In this document: positions 1-8,596 of the stretch, piece by piece | Numbering within the stretch: the first letter of the stretch is position 1 | Layout of the letters: the number at the start of each line of letters is the position of its first letter | Source of the DNA: Treponema sp. OMZ 787 | Lineage (GTDB): Bacteria > Spirochaetota > Spirochaetia > Treponematales > Treponemataceae | Direction of reading: 5' to 3' | Length of the DNA stretch: 64,000 bases | Assembly (NCBI RefSeq): GCF_024181225.1 | Contig: NZ_CP051198.1 | Span: 2,108,001-2,172,000, forward strand | Made by a program: the position numbers and the translations under genes | The notes under the pieces: generated by a model | Seen by the model: only the letters and a program-made list of their open reading frames with translations | What the model was told of the DNA's origin: nothing | Database searches by the model: none

Positions 1-1
1 T

Positions 2-163
2 GAAGCTATAGCATATGAAGAATATGTTATAGCCTTTAGAAAAGGAGACCTTGCCCTGATGAATGCAGTCGAGTCAAGTTTAAAAGATATGGCTAAAACC
101 GATTTTTTAGAAAAAACAAGTAAAAAATGGTTCGGGGCTAACATATCCATCATAGGACGCTAA
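2..163 (+). CDS. Amino-acid ABC transporter substrate-binding protein, C-terminal end (partial)
   Basis: The window opens inside this gene; only the last 53 codons and the stop are present. The fragment contains the sequence AFRKGDLALMNAVESSLKDM followed by a KKWFG motif. This is the usual ending of family-3 periplasmic solute-binding proteins (polar amino acids, glutamine, cystine). The family delivers a substrate to an inner-membrane ABC permease. Signal peptide and binding pocket lie outside the window, so the substrate cannot be named. It converges with the flavin reductase-like gene 11 nt downstream. Family call fairly sure, specificity unknown. Confidence 0.75.
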   Translation, partial: EAIAYEEYVIAFRKGDLALMNAVESSLKDMAKTDFLEKTSKKWFGANISIIGR

Positions 164-174
164 CCCCTATTTGC

Positions 175-723
175 TTATTTTGTGTAAACTCCGACTATTT
201 CGCAAATATAAACATAGTGAAAATTTTTTTGAGGATATGCATCCACTATAATCTGCGGGTCGATAAATAAATCCATATCGAATTCACTGCGGTAGAGTTT
301 ACGGCATGAAAGGACCGCCTTAGCCTGCTCAAACGAGATAATCCCTTCGTCAAGCATAATAGGTTTTAAACCTGTTTCCTTTGCTTTGTCTATATCGCGG
401 CCTGAAGCGGAGCCGCAGAATGCCAACATATTTCGCACCCACGGATCATTTTCGTCAAAAAAAGAAAGAGTCATATAATCTTCTTTATCGATAAATTCGG
501 AAGTATATCTGGTGGGCCTTACATAAACGGTAGCTGTCAGCTTATTCCACAAAAACCCTATGGATCCCCAGCCGGCAGTCATTGTATTCCATTGTTCACG
601 CTTGGTTCCGCATCCTGCAGTCAGTAAAAAGCCCTCATTATTCTGTCCGGTAATAGATGAAATAGGTTTTATCAATTTATCCAGAATTTCGGCAGCCGCT
701 TTTTGCATTTTAAATTGTGACAT
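175..723 (-). CDS. Flavin reductase-like (FMN-binding split-barrel) protein
   Basis: A 182-residue protein with the flavin reductase-like pattern: a central WNTMTAGWGSIGFLW segment and a following VYVRPTRYT segment, typical of split-barrel proteins that bind FMN. Family members use or reduce flavin in the cytoplasm, some serving partner oxygenases or electron-transfer proteins. In anaerobes many have no assigned substrate. The ATG at 723 follows a clear GGAGGG Shine-Dalgarno. No signal peptide. It stands alone, divergent from the AmiE-like gene, so context gives no pathway. Confidence 0.8.
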   Translation of the reverse strand: MSQFKMQKAAAEILDKLIKPISSITGQNNEGFLLTAGCGTKREQWNTMTAGWGSIGFLWNKLTATVYVRPTRYTSEFIDKEDYMTLSFFDENDPWVRNMLAFCGSASGRDIDKAKETGLKPIMLDEGIISFEQAKAVLSCRKLYRSEFDMDLFIDPQIIVDAYPQKNFHYVYICEIVGVYTK

Positions 724-806
724 AAGTTTCCCTCCGAATTTATTATATACGATAATCCTTTGATGTTCAAGAAGAAATTTTTCTTCTTTTTTATTTTTAA
801 ATTTTA

Positions 807-815
807 TGATACAAT
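807..815 (+). promoter_or_regulatory. Extended -10 promoter for the AmiE-like gene, start-proximal
   Basis: TGA-TACAAT forms an extended -10 element ending at 815. Only six bases separate it from the ATG at 822, and there is no Shine-Dalgarno between. Transcription would begin at or within a base or two of the start codon. No good -35 box is visible (a T-rich stretch lies at the expected place), which fits the extended -10 type. Confidence 0.5.
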
Positions 816-821
816 TACCTT

Positions 822-2789
822 ATGAAAAAGTTTTGCTGCATTTTTTTTGCTGCCCTAGTATTATCATGCCGCTCTCCCCAAATAACAAAGATAAAAACGA
901 TGCCGGCAGAATCGGAAATATTTTATGCATCGGAAAAAAACGAAGAAAGTTTTTTAGGCTTTCAGACTGAGGTAAGTTTTCCGCTTGAAGATGAAAAATT
1001 CGATCCGTCGATTTTGCCCAACAGCTTTATTCCGTTTAAGGCCTATAAGGGACAGGGAGAGATTTATTTTTATGCAAAAAATATAAAAAGTTTTATTTTA
1101 TATTTAAACGGAAAAAAAATAGATACAAAAAAAATATGTACAAATCAATACACCAAAATTTATATTGGAGATGATGTAATAAACGGAAGTAATAATATTC
1201 TTATTACAAATATTGAAGCAGAAAAAAAATTTGACAATGATTATAACCTGTCGGTAAAAATCCCCTACCCTTCAATCATCGAAAAAAAAGCAAAATTAAA
1301 TAATGTAAATTATAGAGCCTTTCAAATAATAGACGATATTATAAAGGCCGAAACAGAAAACGGCTTTCCGTCGGCTCAAATAGTAGTTGTAAAAGACGGA
1401 AAAATGATAAAAAACTCGGCCTACGGTTATATAAGCACAGTCGACGAGTTCGGATATCCGCTGATAAATAAGAAACCTATTACCGATGAGACCCTTTTCG
1501 ATTTGGCGAGCAATACCAAAATGTACACGGTAAATTTTGCCTTACAAAAACTTTTATCGGAAAATAAAATTTCAATTTACGATAAGGTAAGCAGTTTTTT
1601 TCCGGAGTTTAAAGATAAAAAAAGAGCTCTTTTTAAGGGGAAAAAAGAAATTACCGTTGAAGACTTATTAAAACATCAGGCAGGTTTTCCTGCAGGGGCT
1701 CAATACTATGTAAGCAAAAAAATAACCCAAAAAAAGAAAAACGACAAAAGGCAAAACAAGGAAATTGTTTTAGAACTTATTTGTAATACTCCGCTAATAT
1801 ATTCTCCGCGTACGGAAGTATTATATTCCGATATAGATTATATTCTCCTAGGCTTGATTATAGAAAAGGTAACCGGTATGCCCTTGGATAAGTATACGGA
1901 AGAAAACATTTATAAACCCTTAAATTTATCTTCAGTGTGTTATGAGCCCTTAAAAAAAGGCTTTACAAAAGAAGATATTACCGCAACCGAAATACATGCA
2001 CCAAAAAGAACAAGGGATAAAAAATTTCAGCACCTAAAATACTTGCCGGTTCACGGAACAGTGCATGACCCGGAGGCCTATAATTCCATGAATCAGGTAA
2101 GCGGTCATGCCGGGCTATTTGCAAATGCAAAAAGCATAGCGGTTCTTGCTCAGGTTATGTTAAACGGCGGAGGATACGGAAATATCAAACTATTTGATTC
2201 AAGCGTTTTAAATTTATTTACCAGTCAGGGAAACTTTTTTTCGCAGGCAGGTTTAGGATGGAGGAGGCAGGGACTTAATAACAGCTATGCCTGGGCCTTT
2301 TCGCAGCTTGCAAGCCCAAACACAATAGGCCACACAGGCTGGACCGGAACCCTGACCGTAATAGATCCTAAAGAGGATTTAATAATCATAATATTTACAA
2401 GTGCAAAGAACACTCCAGCCCTGTTCGGTAAAAATTTACGCGGAAAATATGAGGGAGATTTTTATCTTGCAAAAAACTATGGAGCTCTTACAACCCTTAT
2501 TTATTCCGCATTTAAAAATTATGATGATGCTATGCTGGATCAAATGCTTATCGAACTTGCAATAGGCAGAAAAGAAATTATAGATACGATTCCCGAAATA
2601 TATGATAATGAAGGCTCTTACAAGGATTTAAAAGCCGTTATGGAAAGCCTAAAGGAACAGTCAAAAAAGTCATCCGCATTGAGAGATTTTTTAAAAAGTA
2701 AAAAGGCAAAAGAAATATTTGAGGAGCTTACCTCAAGACACTCAAAGAAAAATTTGGTAAAACGCTATTCCGAAGGAAATGCAAAATGA
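822..2789 (+). CDS. AmiE-like serine hydrolase lipoprotein (beta-lactamase fold)
   Basis: A 655-residue lipoprotein: signal peptide with lipobox LSC (Cys16) followed by a beta-lactamase/PBP-type serine hydrolase domain. The SxxK motif is SNTK (in DLASNTKMYT), the second motif is YSD (EVLYSDIDYILL) and the third is HTG (GHTGWTG). The region before the SxxK, roughly residues 30-150, looks like a beta-rich extra domain. B. subtilis AmiE (YbbE), a beta-lactamase-fold N-acetylmuramoyl-L-alanine amidase, is encoded beside NamZ, and here a NamZ homologue follows with an ATGA overlap. I therefore infer removal of peptide from MurNAc-peptides in the periplasm. An esterase or carboxypeptidase role cannot be excluded. 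A NagZ gene, part of the Bacillus cluster, is absent from this window. Confidence 0.72.
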   Translation: MKKFCCIFFAALVLSCRSPQITKIKTMPAESEIFYASEKNEESFLGFQTEVSFPLEDEKFDPSILPNSFIPFKAYKGQGEIYFYAKNIKSFILYLNGKKIDTKKICTNQYTKIYIGDDVINGSNNILITNIEAEKKFDNDYNLSVKIPYPSIIEKKAKLNNVNYRAFQIIDDIIKAETENGFPSAQIVVVKDGKMIKNSAYGYISTVDEFGYPLINKKPITDETLFDLASNTKMYTVNFALQKLLSENKISIYDKVSSFFPEFKDKKRALFKGKKEITVEDLLKHQAGFPAGAQYYVSKKITQKKKNDKRQNKEIVLELICNTPLIYSPRTEVLYSDIDYILLGLIIEKVTGMPLDKYTEENIYKPLNLSSVCYEPLKKGFTKEDITATEIHAPKRTRDKKFQHLKYLPVHGTVHDPEAYNSMNQVSGHAGLFANAKSIAVLAQVMLNGGGYGNIKLFDSSVLNLFTSQGNFFSQAGLGWRRQGLNNSYAWAFSQLASPNTIGHTGWTGTLTVIDPKEDLIIIIFTSAKNTPALFGKNLRGKYEGDFYLAKNYGALTTLIYSAFKNYDDAMLDQMLIELAIGRKEIIDTIPEIYDNEGSYKDLKAVMESLKEQSKKSSALRDFLKSKKAKEIFEELTSRHSKKNLVKRYSEGNAK

Positions 2790-3997
2790 AAAAAAAATTT
2801 TTTTTCATTTTCTTTTTTAGCCTTGCACTCCTTGCCCTTGCTAACGGAAAAACGGACAAGCCGGATTTTAAACTCGGCATTGAAAGAGTAGAAGAGTTTT
2901 TTAATCTTTTTAAAGGAAAAAGAATAGGCTTGATTACCAACCAAACAGGCATAGATTCTTTGGGAAGATCGAGCATCGAAATTCTACATGAAAAAACAAA
3001 TCTTAAAACCCTCTTTTCTCCCGAACACGGAATAAGGGGAAACGCACGAGAAGGTGCCGGTATTGCCGACTCGGTAGATAAAAAAACAGGGCTTATCGTT
3101 TACAGTCTTTACGGAAAAACAAAGCGGCCTACAAAGGAGATGCTAAACGAAATAGATGTTTTGTGCTTTGATATTCAGGATGCGGGAGCACGGTTTTACA
3201 CATATATCTATACAATGGCCTATGCCATGGAGGCCTGTGCCCGTGACGGAAAAACATTTGTAGTTTTTGACAGGCCCAATCCAATAAACGGAATAAATGT
3301 CGAAGGAAATATTTTAAATGAAGAGTTTAAATCATTTACGGGCTATTTTCCCATTGTGCAGCGTCATGGAATGTCTTGCGGGGAATTGGCCTTGATGTTC
3401 AATGAGGAATTTAAGATAGGCTGTAATTTAAAGGTAATACCTATGCAGGGCTGGAAAAGGGAAGATTATTTTGAAGACCTTAACTTGATGTGGATTCCTC
3501 CCTCGCCAAATATTCCCACACCAGATACGGCCTTGGTCTATTCCGGCTTTTGTATCTTTGAAGGAGTAAATATTTCGGTAGGCCGCGGAACAACAATGCC
3601 CTTTAAATACCTTGGAGCCCCCTACATAGAGGCGGAAGCCTTAGCAGCAAAACTAAATGCTCTCCGCCTTGCCGGAGTATTTTTTAAGCCCGCTTATTTT
3701 ACACCGGCCCTTTCAGTTTATAAGAATGAGCTATGCGAAGGCGTTCAGATAATCGTAAGGGATAAAAATAAATTTTTACCCGTAAAAACCGGAATTGCCG
3801 TAATGTATACAATAAGAGAAATGTATCCCGATAAGTTTAAGATATACAACTACCCCGCAAAACATTGCGGCCTAAATCTATTAACCGGAACGGATAAGCT
3901 AAGCAAAACGAGCCTTTCCTTAGATGAATACTTTGACTTCATCGAAAAGGACGAACAAAAATTTTTAAAGATGAGAAAAAGGTATTTGATGTATTGA
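2786..3997 (+). CDS. namZ: NamZ-like exo-beta-N-acetylmuramidase (DUF1343)
   Basis: A 403-residue protein with an N-terminal signal peptide and the DUF1343 signature: LITNQTGI, LFSPEHGIRG with the conserved Glu-His pair, DIQDAGARFYTYIYT, VFDRPNPI and SVGRGT. Characterised family members (B. subtilis NamZ/YbbC) release terminal MurNAc from peptidoglycan fragments. The start overlaps the AmiE-like stop as ATGA, so translation is coupled. The two enzymes would act in sequence on muropeptides outside the inner membrane. Length is normal. Family assignment is sure; substrate is inferred from the family. Confidence 0.85.
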   Translation: MKKKFFFIFFFSLALLALANGKTDKPDFKLGIERVEEFFNLFKGKRIGLITNQTGIDSLGRSSIEILHEKTNLKTLFSPEHGIRGNAREGAGIADSVDKKTGLIVYSLYGKTKRPTKEMLNEIDVLCFDIQDAGARFYTYIYTMAYAMEACARDGKTFVVFDRPNPINGINVEGNILNEEFKSFTGYFPIVQRHGMSCGELALMFNEEFKIGCNLKVIPMQGWKREDYFEDLNLMWIPPSPNIPTPDTALVYSGFCIFEGVNISVGRGTTMPFKYLGAPYIEAEALAAKLNALRLAGVFFKPAYFTPALSVYKNELCEGVQIIVRDKNKFLPVKTGIAVMYTIREMYPDKFKIYNYPAKHCGLNLLTGTDKLSKTSLSLDEYFDFIEKDEQKFLKMRKRYLMY

Positions 3998-4065
3998 AAG
4001 TACGAAGGTCAAAGGTTGAACTTCAAACCTCGCACTTCTCACTTTTCTATCTTCACATTTAAAAT
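3998..4065 (+). repeat. Imperfect palindromic repeat element, copy 1
   Basis: Intergenic sequence beginning GAAAGTACGAAGGTC, with a palindromic core (GGTTGAAC-TTCAAACC) and ending in CACTTCTCACTTTTC. Related sequences lie about 100 bp 5' of two other Rpn-family genes (9885-9945 and 49635-49745). It lies 3' of namZ and 5' of the first Rpn gene, and could act as a transcript end or be a small dispersed palindromic repeat. Confidence 0.5.
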
Positions 4066-4079
4066 ATCTGCCTATACTC

Positions 4080-4108
4080 TTTAAAAACTTGTTAATCTAT
4101 GTTATACT
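4080..4108 (+). promoter_or_regulatory. Predicted promoter of Rpn copy 1
   Basis: TTTAAA, a 17-nt spacer and TATACT. The same arrangement occurs before Rpn copies 3 (TTTAAA-17-TATAAT) and 5 (TTTAAA-16-TATACT), so it looks like a conserved promoter of this subfamily. It lies inside a longer N-terminal reading of the ORF, which argues for the start at 4132. Confidence 0.5.
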
Positions 4109-4131
4109 ACAAACAGCAAGGAGGCATAGCT

Positions 4132-5094
4132 ATGAGTATTTCAAACAGAAAATATAAAGACTCGGTCTTCGTCGATTTATTCAGTGAGGATGAAAAAGCT
4201 AAAGAAAACTTTTTATCTCTTTACAATGCCTTACATGGTACGGAACTTAAAGATACAGAACAGCTGAAAAATGTCAGACTTGATCAAGTTTTATATATGT
4301 CATTTTATAATGATGTGTCATATCTTGTAGATAACAAAGTCATAGTACTTGCAGAGCATCAATCAACTATCAATCCTAATATGCCTTTGCGTTGTCTTGA
4401 ATATGTAAGCCGTCTTTACGAAAGCCTCTTCCAGTCAAAGGAAAAATATAGCCGTAAACTTCTTAATATTCCAACCCCGGAATTCTATGTTTTCTACAAT
4501 GGGGAAGATCCATTTCCCTGTGATAAAACACTAAAACTCTCAGAAGCTTTTATAGAAAGTACAGAAAAACCCAACCTTGAATTAACCGTCAAGGTAATAA
4601 ATATAAACCAAAAAAAACGTCATCCGGTTCTGAAAAACTGCAAACCGATGTATGAATATACCTTATTTGTAGAAACAGTACGCAGATGGAAAAAAAATGA
4701 TCCTCAAAATGCTTTTCAAAAAGCTATTGAAGAATGTATAGCGAATGGTATCTTAAGTGACTATCTAAAACGCAAAACTAAGGAGGTAATAAATATGCTG
4801 TTAGCTGAATATGATTATGAAACCGATATAGCCGTACAGCGTGCTGAAGAACGTGAAATAGCCTTTGCCGAAGGAATTGAACAAGGAATAGAACAAGGAA
4901 TAGAACAAGGTATCGAACAGGGAATTGAACAAGGTATTGAACAAGGAATAGAACGAGGTATCGAGCAAGGAATTGAGCAAGGCTCACACCAAAAAGCCCT
5001 TGAAACAGCAAAGCTGATGAAAGAAGCAAATTGCGAACTTGATTTTATTGTGCAAATGACAAGGCTTTGCAAAGAAGAAATTGAAGCTTTATAA
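4132..5094 (+). CDS. Rpn/PD-(D/E)XK nuclease family protein, copy 1 (subfamily A)
   Basis: A 320-residue member of the Rpn / PDDEXK nuclease-transposase family. The N-terminal half carries the nuclease signature: Asp in RLDQVLYM, then LVDNKVIVLAEHQS giving the E-x-Q variant of the catalytic motif. E. coli Rpn proteins are DNA endonucleases that stimulate RecA-independent recombination and restrict phage. The tail contains nine GIEQ-type tetrapeptides and a conserved ending shared with the other copies. The start at 4132 has GGAGG at the right distance; an upstream ATG at 4099 overlaps the promoter and is rejected. A strong internal ribosome site lies at 4781. The gene converges on the glycosyltransferase gene with 17 bp between. 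Confidence 0.88.
   Translation: MSISNRKYKDSVFVDLFSEDEKAKENFLSLYNALHGTELKDTEQLKNVRLDQVLYMSFYNDVSYLVDNKVIVLAEHQSTINPNMPLRCLEYVSRLYESLFQSKEKYSRKLLNIPTPEFYVFYNGEDPFPCDKTLKLSEAFIESTEKPNLELTVKVININQKKRHPVLKNCKPMYEYTLFVETVRRWKKNDPQNAFQKAIEECIANGILSDYLKRKTKEVINMLLAEYDYETDIAVQRAEEREIAFAEGIEQGIEQGIEQGIEQGIEQGIEQGIERGIEQGIEQGSHQKALETAKLMKEANCELDFIVQMTRLCKEEIEAL
4795..5094 (+). CDS. Putative intragenic short product of Rpn copy 1 (RpnS-like)
   Basis: Inside Rpn copy 1 and in the same frame, AGGAGGT at 4781-4787 lies 7 nt before an ATG at 4795. It would yield a 99-residue protein starting MLLAEYDYETD and including the tetrapeptide repeats and the conserved tail. Lys and Glu are written AAG GAG here, although AAA and GAA prevail nearby; this creates the Shine-Dalgarno. 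E. coli Rpn genes produce such short C-terminal proteins, which block the toxicity of the full-length nuclease. The function here is inference; the site is seen directly. Confidence 0.55.
   Translation: MLLAEYDYETDIAVQRAEEREIAFAEGIEQGIEQGIEQGIEQGIEQGIEQGIERGIEQGIEQGSHQKALETAKLMKEANCELDFIVQMTRLCKEEIEAL
4873..4980 (+). repeat. 12-bp tandem repeat, nine units, coding GIEQ repeats
   Basis: Nine in-frame 12-bp units (GGAATAGAACAA-type) encode Gly-Ile-Glu-Gln with one Gly-Ile-Glu-Arg. Units differ mostly at third positions. Because 12 is a multiple of three, gain or loss of units changes tail length without a frameshift. Confidence 0.95.
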
Positions 5095-5111
5095 AATTAA
5101 TCCGCAATAAA

Positions 5112-6152
5112 TCAAGCTTTCAATATCTCGATTTGTTTTACATAGTCTTCTCCCCAGTAATCGCAGAGCATTGCGTAGGCGGCGACTTGCAGGGAGGGAG
5201 TGACAAGATGTTTAAGCTGACCGAGGTTTGTTGCAAGATAGGTGTTGCATATTGCACGAAGTTCCCGTATAAGGGCGGGAGCAGAATGTTCGGGGAAGGG
5301 ATGTTCGTCAATATATGAAAAAATAAGGGTAAAAACCGACGAGGTGGAACAAACCTTTTCCCAGCGTTCAAGGCTTGTAATGTGATTGGCGGACGTAATG
5401 CCCGAATCCTGACTGTAATTATAGACAACCTTATCGATACCGTAATAGGACGGCTTTTCAAGCAAGATGAAAAAATACAAAAGCAAATTTTCGGCATTGA
5501 TACAGTAGGTATGGGGAAGTTTTTCGTATACCGAACGCAGTATGCTGGTGCGGAACAGTTTTGCGCACAAAAAACCGTTATGCCCTTTTTTAATTAAAAA
5601 ATTATCGAGAATCTCATCCCCGGAAAGATGTCCGTTAAAAATCAGCCGGACAATTTTTGCCTTTTGCTCGAATCTCTGATAAGCTTCAGGTGCGATTTTA
5701 TCGGAACCGTGCAGGGTAACAGCCATTTTGCCGTGAACTATATCGGCGGCATTGTCAAGATTCCCGCTGCCGGAAGCAAGTAAGCCTTCATAAAAATTCA
5801 AAAGGGCATCGGGCGGAAGGGTGTCATCGGAATCTATACAGCATACCCATTCCCCTTGTGCGGCCAAAGCTGCCGTTCTGCGTGCTTCAAACAAGCCCTG
5901 ATTTTTACGGTGCTGCAAAAGAATCAGGGGAACGCCGAGGCTTTTGAATTTCTTTTTATAGGGTTTGAGGATTTTAGGTAAGGAGGAGCCGCCGGGGCTT
6001 CCGTCATTGACGATAAGGATTTCAATCGGTAAAGCTCCCCGCCCTGCGGCATTAGCGGGCAGGGGCTGCTGCTCCAATATGCTGTCCAGCAAGGCGGGTA
6101 AAGTGCTTTCCGTTCCGTATACCGGAACGGAAAGACTGATAAGGGGAAGCAT
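5112..6152 (-). CDS. Glycosyltransferase family 2
   Basis: A 346-residue GT-A fold glycosyltransferase. The N-terminal SVPVYGTESTLPALLDSILEQ strand-helix is followed by ILIVNDGSPGG and the nucleotide-sugar/metal site CIDSDDTLP around residue 120, all typical of family 2. It would transfer a sugar from a nucleotide donor on the cytoplasmic side; acceptor unknown. Its ATG overlaps the stop of the upstream lipoprotein gene by one base (TAATG), so the two are translated together. No membrane segment is obvious. Confidence 0.85.
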   Translation of the reverse strand: MLPLISLSVPVYGTESTLPALLDSILEQQPLPANAAGRGALPIEILIVNDGSPGGSSLPKILKPYKKKFKSLGVPLILLQHRKNQGLFEARRTAALAAQGEWVCCIDSDDTLPPDALLNFYEGLLASGSGNLDNAADIVHGKMAVTLHGSDKIAPEAYQRFEQKAKIVRLIFNGHLSGDEILDNFLIKKGHNGFLCAKLFRTSILRSVYEKLPHTYCINAENLLLYFFILLEKPSYYGIDKVVYNYSQDSGITSANHITSLERWEKVCSTSSVFTLIFSYIDEHPFPEHSAPALIRELRAICNTYLATNLGQLKHLVTPSLQVAAYAMLCDYWGEDYVKQIEILKA

Positions 6153-8596
6153 TACGGTAAAAATTCATACTCGGCGGATACTGTTAAAACCTTTGTAAAC
6201 GTTGTATTTTCAATCGGCTCCCCGACAGGACTATTCCAAGAACCTATATCAAACGTAAATACTTTATCAAAATTCTTTATGCAATGCCAGTCATATTTTT
6301 CACCATAATATCCGTCAGAAGCGATAACGAGTTTTTTTGGTTTTACGGCAATAAAGCGGAGCGGAGCAAAATTTTTCTCCAATGTATCCGGCTCTGAAGT
6401 TTTTTCGGGTGATTTATACAAAACCCGTTTATTATCTCCAAAATCGGCAGTACTGCTTATATACCATAATTTACCCGAAGTGAATAATCGCTTATCAGTA
6501 GTGCTGTTATCTTCTCGCATTTCTTTTAAGGTTAACACATATAAGTTACCATCCTGAATATGCATATCCGTAATTTTTTCATTTATAGAGAAAGCTCCTA
6601 CTTTTTCGGAAGTTCCTTCGGGTACGAGAACAACCGTTCCCAATAAAGCTTTAGAAACCTTATCATAGCGGTTGATTTTAATACCGTATGTAGGAGTGCC
6701 GGTCGGCGGAGTTTCCGACTTCATAAGAGCGGCGAAAAGACCGTCCTTATTTGCCGCAAGTGCGGTAATGCGCCAGCCCGGATCTGCAACACTATAAGGG
6801 TCATCTTTAAAAGCATCACTAAAATCACCAGTCCATACGAACCTGTTTATATCATTATTACCGCCTATACAATACAACACATTGTAATAATTTTCTTCAG
6901 ACACACTTCCCGCTTTCTGAGCGGTCAATTTATGGGAACGTGAGGTATCTACAGCCATAGCACCGGGTAAATGAGGGGGAGTAGGAAATTCGAATTCTTC
7001 ACCCTCTTCGTATGCCCCATCATCGTCCTGGATAAACCGTTTTATCTTATTACTGCCATCAGTATACGGAATATACAAAACGCCGCTTTGATCAAAGGCA
7101 AAAAGACCGTCTTCGTTTGATGCGGTTTTAAATAATTTGTCCGAAGAACCTTGCTCTTTGAATGTTGTGCTGCCGAACATAGTCCCGCCGTCAAAATGCG
7201 TTTTGTTCCAGACAATCGTCTTGGTATTGGGAGCTTTCCACTCCTTCCACTCGTTATTCCACTTTGCAGTGCCGGCATCCGTAAAGGTCAATTCGTTTGT
7301 TTGCATATTCAAAATGGCGATGCGGTTGCGGTTTTTAACGACACGGGCACCAGCGGGAGTATCGGCGGCATCAAAGCCGTCGTCGGCAATGTAGAGGTTT
7401 TCATCGTCAAAGCCGATTACCTTTACCGCCCCGTAAAAATTTTTGGAATAATCGTAGTTTTTTAATACATGATTTTCAAAGGCGGGTAGCCCTTCGGGTT
7501 TTCCGATAACTATGGGGACTCCTACAAGATGGGGCAGCATGACAGTACCGCCGCCGTACGCAGGTGTAACTGCTTTTTCTCCAAGTTTCCACTTAATAAC
7601 GGCACCTAAAGAAAAAACATTATCATTATATGCTGAGAGGGTATATTGAGAACCGCTTAAAAGGATATAGAGATAATCGCCGCGGATAAAGAATTCCTCT
7701 TCATTCAGATAATCCACACCCAATCTGTGTATAAGACCTGCAAACTGGCTGCCAGGAATGCGATTGCTTGCGCTGCTGCCTATTTTTGAAAAATAAAATC
7801 CGTCATTCAAAGAACCCTGCACAATTCTGTCATTATCTACAGCAAAGAAGATTCCATTAATCCCAGCAGAGGTAACAGACTCCAAGTGCAGATTTTCTTT
7901 TATTTCTTTTAAATCGTGACCTTGCTTTCCGTACATCTTCCCCGTTGTATAATCGTTTGCAAGAAAACCGACTGCTGCCTGAGCGGGATGTTCGTCAAGT
8001 TCCCCCTCGCTTGTATAGCGGACAAAATATGTATCTCCGCGTTTATATAGTACATCCACTCTTCCCTTACTGTCGCGGGAAAAGATATGCTCCGACCTTG
8101 TCGATTCGGGCACATTAATAGTTTTTCCGTCCATGTGGAGGGTTAAGCTGTAAGAAGGTACACCCTCTGAGCTGTCTGTTTTTTTCCGCGTAAACAAGAG
8201 ATTGTTTAAGCCCGAAGCTTTTTTGCTTAAGAGAACGGTTACCCGGTTTTGGCCGGAAGTTACAGTGTGAGTTTTTTTGCCCGACCATTGAGCTGAAGGG
8301 TTGTAGGCAGTAACGGTTATTTCTACTTTTTCACCTATGGGTACAAGTTCAACAAGGGATTTAGGTTCATCGGCCTTCAAACTTCTGGTGATAATACTTC
8401 CGCTTTCGCCGATTATTCTGACCTCCAGCCTTGATGATGCAAGGATGGGAAGCCCATTAGAATCCAAAGCTCTAGATCCGTCAGGTAGGGAGCCGTCAAA
8501 ACCCAAAACGAGCTCGCCATATTCATCATTTATCAGAAAATTACATGACGATACCGCTAAAACAAGTATCAACATAAAAAACAATAGCTTTTTCAT
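6152..8596 (-). CDS. Large lipoprotein with probable beta-propeller, unknown function
   Basis: An 814-residue lipoprotein with signal peptide and lipobox VSSC followed by NFLINDEYGEL. Residues about 25-120 resemble an Ig/carboxypeptidase-regulatory-type beta domain (LEVRIIGESGSIITRSL, VEITVTAYNP). The remainder shows many short blade-like repeats (DENLYIADDGF, KDGLFAALMKS, IQDGNLYVLTL) suggesting a propeller. The start at 8596 has AGGAGGT; an upstream in-frame ATG at 8647 lacks one. It is coupled to the family-2 glycosyltransferase, so that enzyme might act in the same surface process. I do not recognise a named family. Confidence 0.7.
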   Translation of the reverse strand: MKKLLFFMLILVLAVSSCNFLINDEYGELVLGFDGSLPDGSRALDSNGLPILASSRLEVRIIGESGSIITRSLKADEPKSLVELVPIGEKVEITVTAYNPSAQWSGKKTHTVTSGQNRVTVLLSKKASGLNNLLFTRKKTDSSEGVPSYSLTLHMDGKTINVPESTRSEHIFSRDSKGRVDVLYKRGDTYFVRYTSEGELDEHPAQAAVGFLANDYTTGKMYGKQGHDLKEIKENLHLESVTSAGINGIFFAVDNDRIVQGSLNDGFYFSKIGSSASNRIPGSQFAGLIHRLGVDYLNEEEFFIRGDYLYILLSGSQYTLSAYNDNVFSLGAVIKWKLGEKAVTPAYGGGTVMLPHLVGVPIVIGKPEGLPAFENHVLKNYDYSKNFYGAVKVIGFDDENLYIADDGFDAADTPAGARVVKNRNRIAILNMQTNELTFTDAGTAKWNNEWKEWKAPNTKTIVWNKTHFDGGTMFGSTTFKEQGSSDKLFKTASNEDGLFAFDQSGVLYIPYTDGSNKIKRFIQDDDGAYEEGEEFEFPTPPHLPGAMAVDTSRSHKLTAQKAGSVSEENYYNVLYCIGGNNDINRFVWTGDFSDAFKDDPYSVADPGWRITALAANKDGLFAALMKSETPPTGTPTYGIKINRYDKVSKALLGTVVLVPEGTSEKVGAFSINEKITDMHIQDGNLYVLTLKEMREDNSTTDKRLFTSGKLWYISSTADFGDNKRVLYKSPEKTSEPDTLEKNFAPLRFIAVKPKKLVIASDGYYGEKYDWHCIKNFDKVFTFDIGSWNSPVGEPIENTTFTKVLTVSAEYEFLP

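Noticed and set aside
4099-4131. N-terminal extension of Rpn copy 1
   Set aside because: The ATG at 4099 overlaps the TATACT promoter box; the family start at 4132 has GGAGG.
4873-4980. CRISPR-like array
   Set aside because: Units are contiguous 12-bp coding repeats without spacers.
4778-5072. Open frames on the minus strand opposite the GIEQ repeats (Cys-Ser-Ile-Pro repeats)
   Set aside because: They are mirror products of the 12-bp coding repeat, with no ribosome site and no recognisable domain.
7042-7465. Several 70-100-residue ORFs on either strand inside the 6152-8596 lipoprotein gene
   Set aside because: Alternate-frame shadows of a clear coding frame, without ribosome sites or domains.
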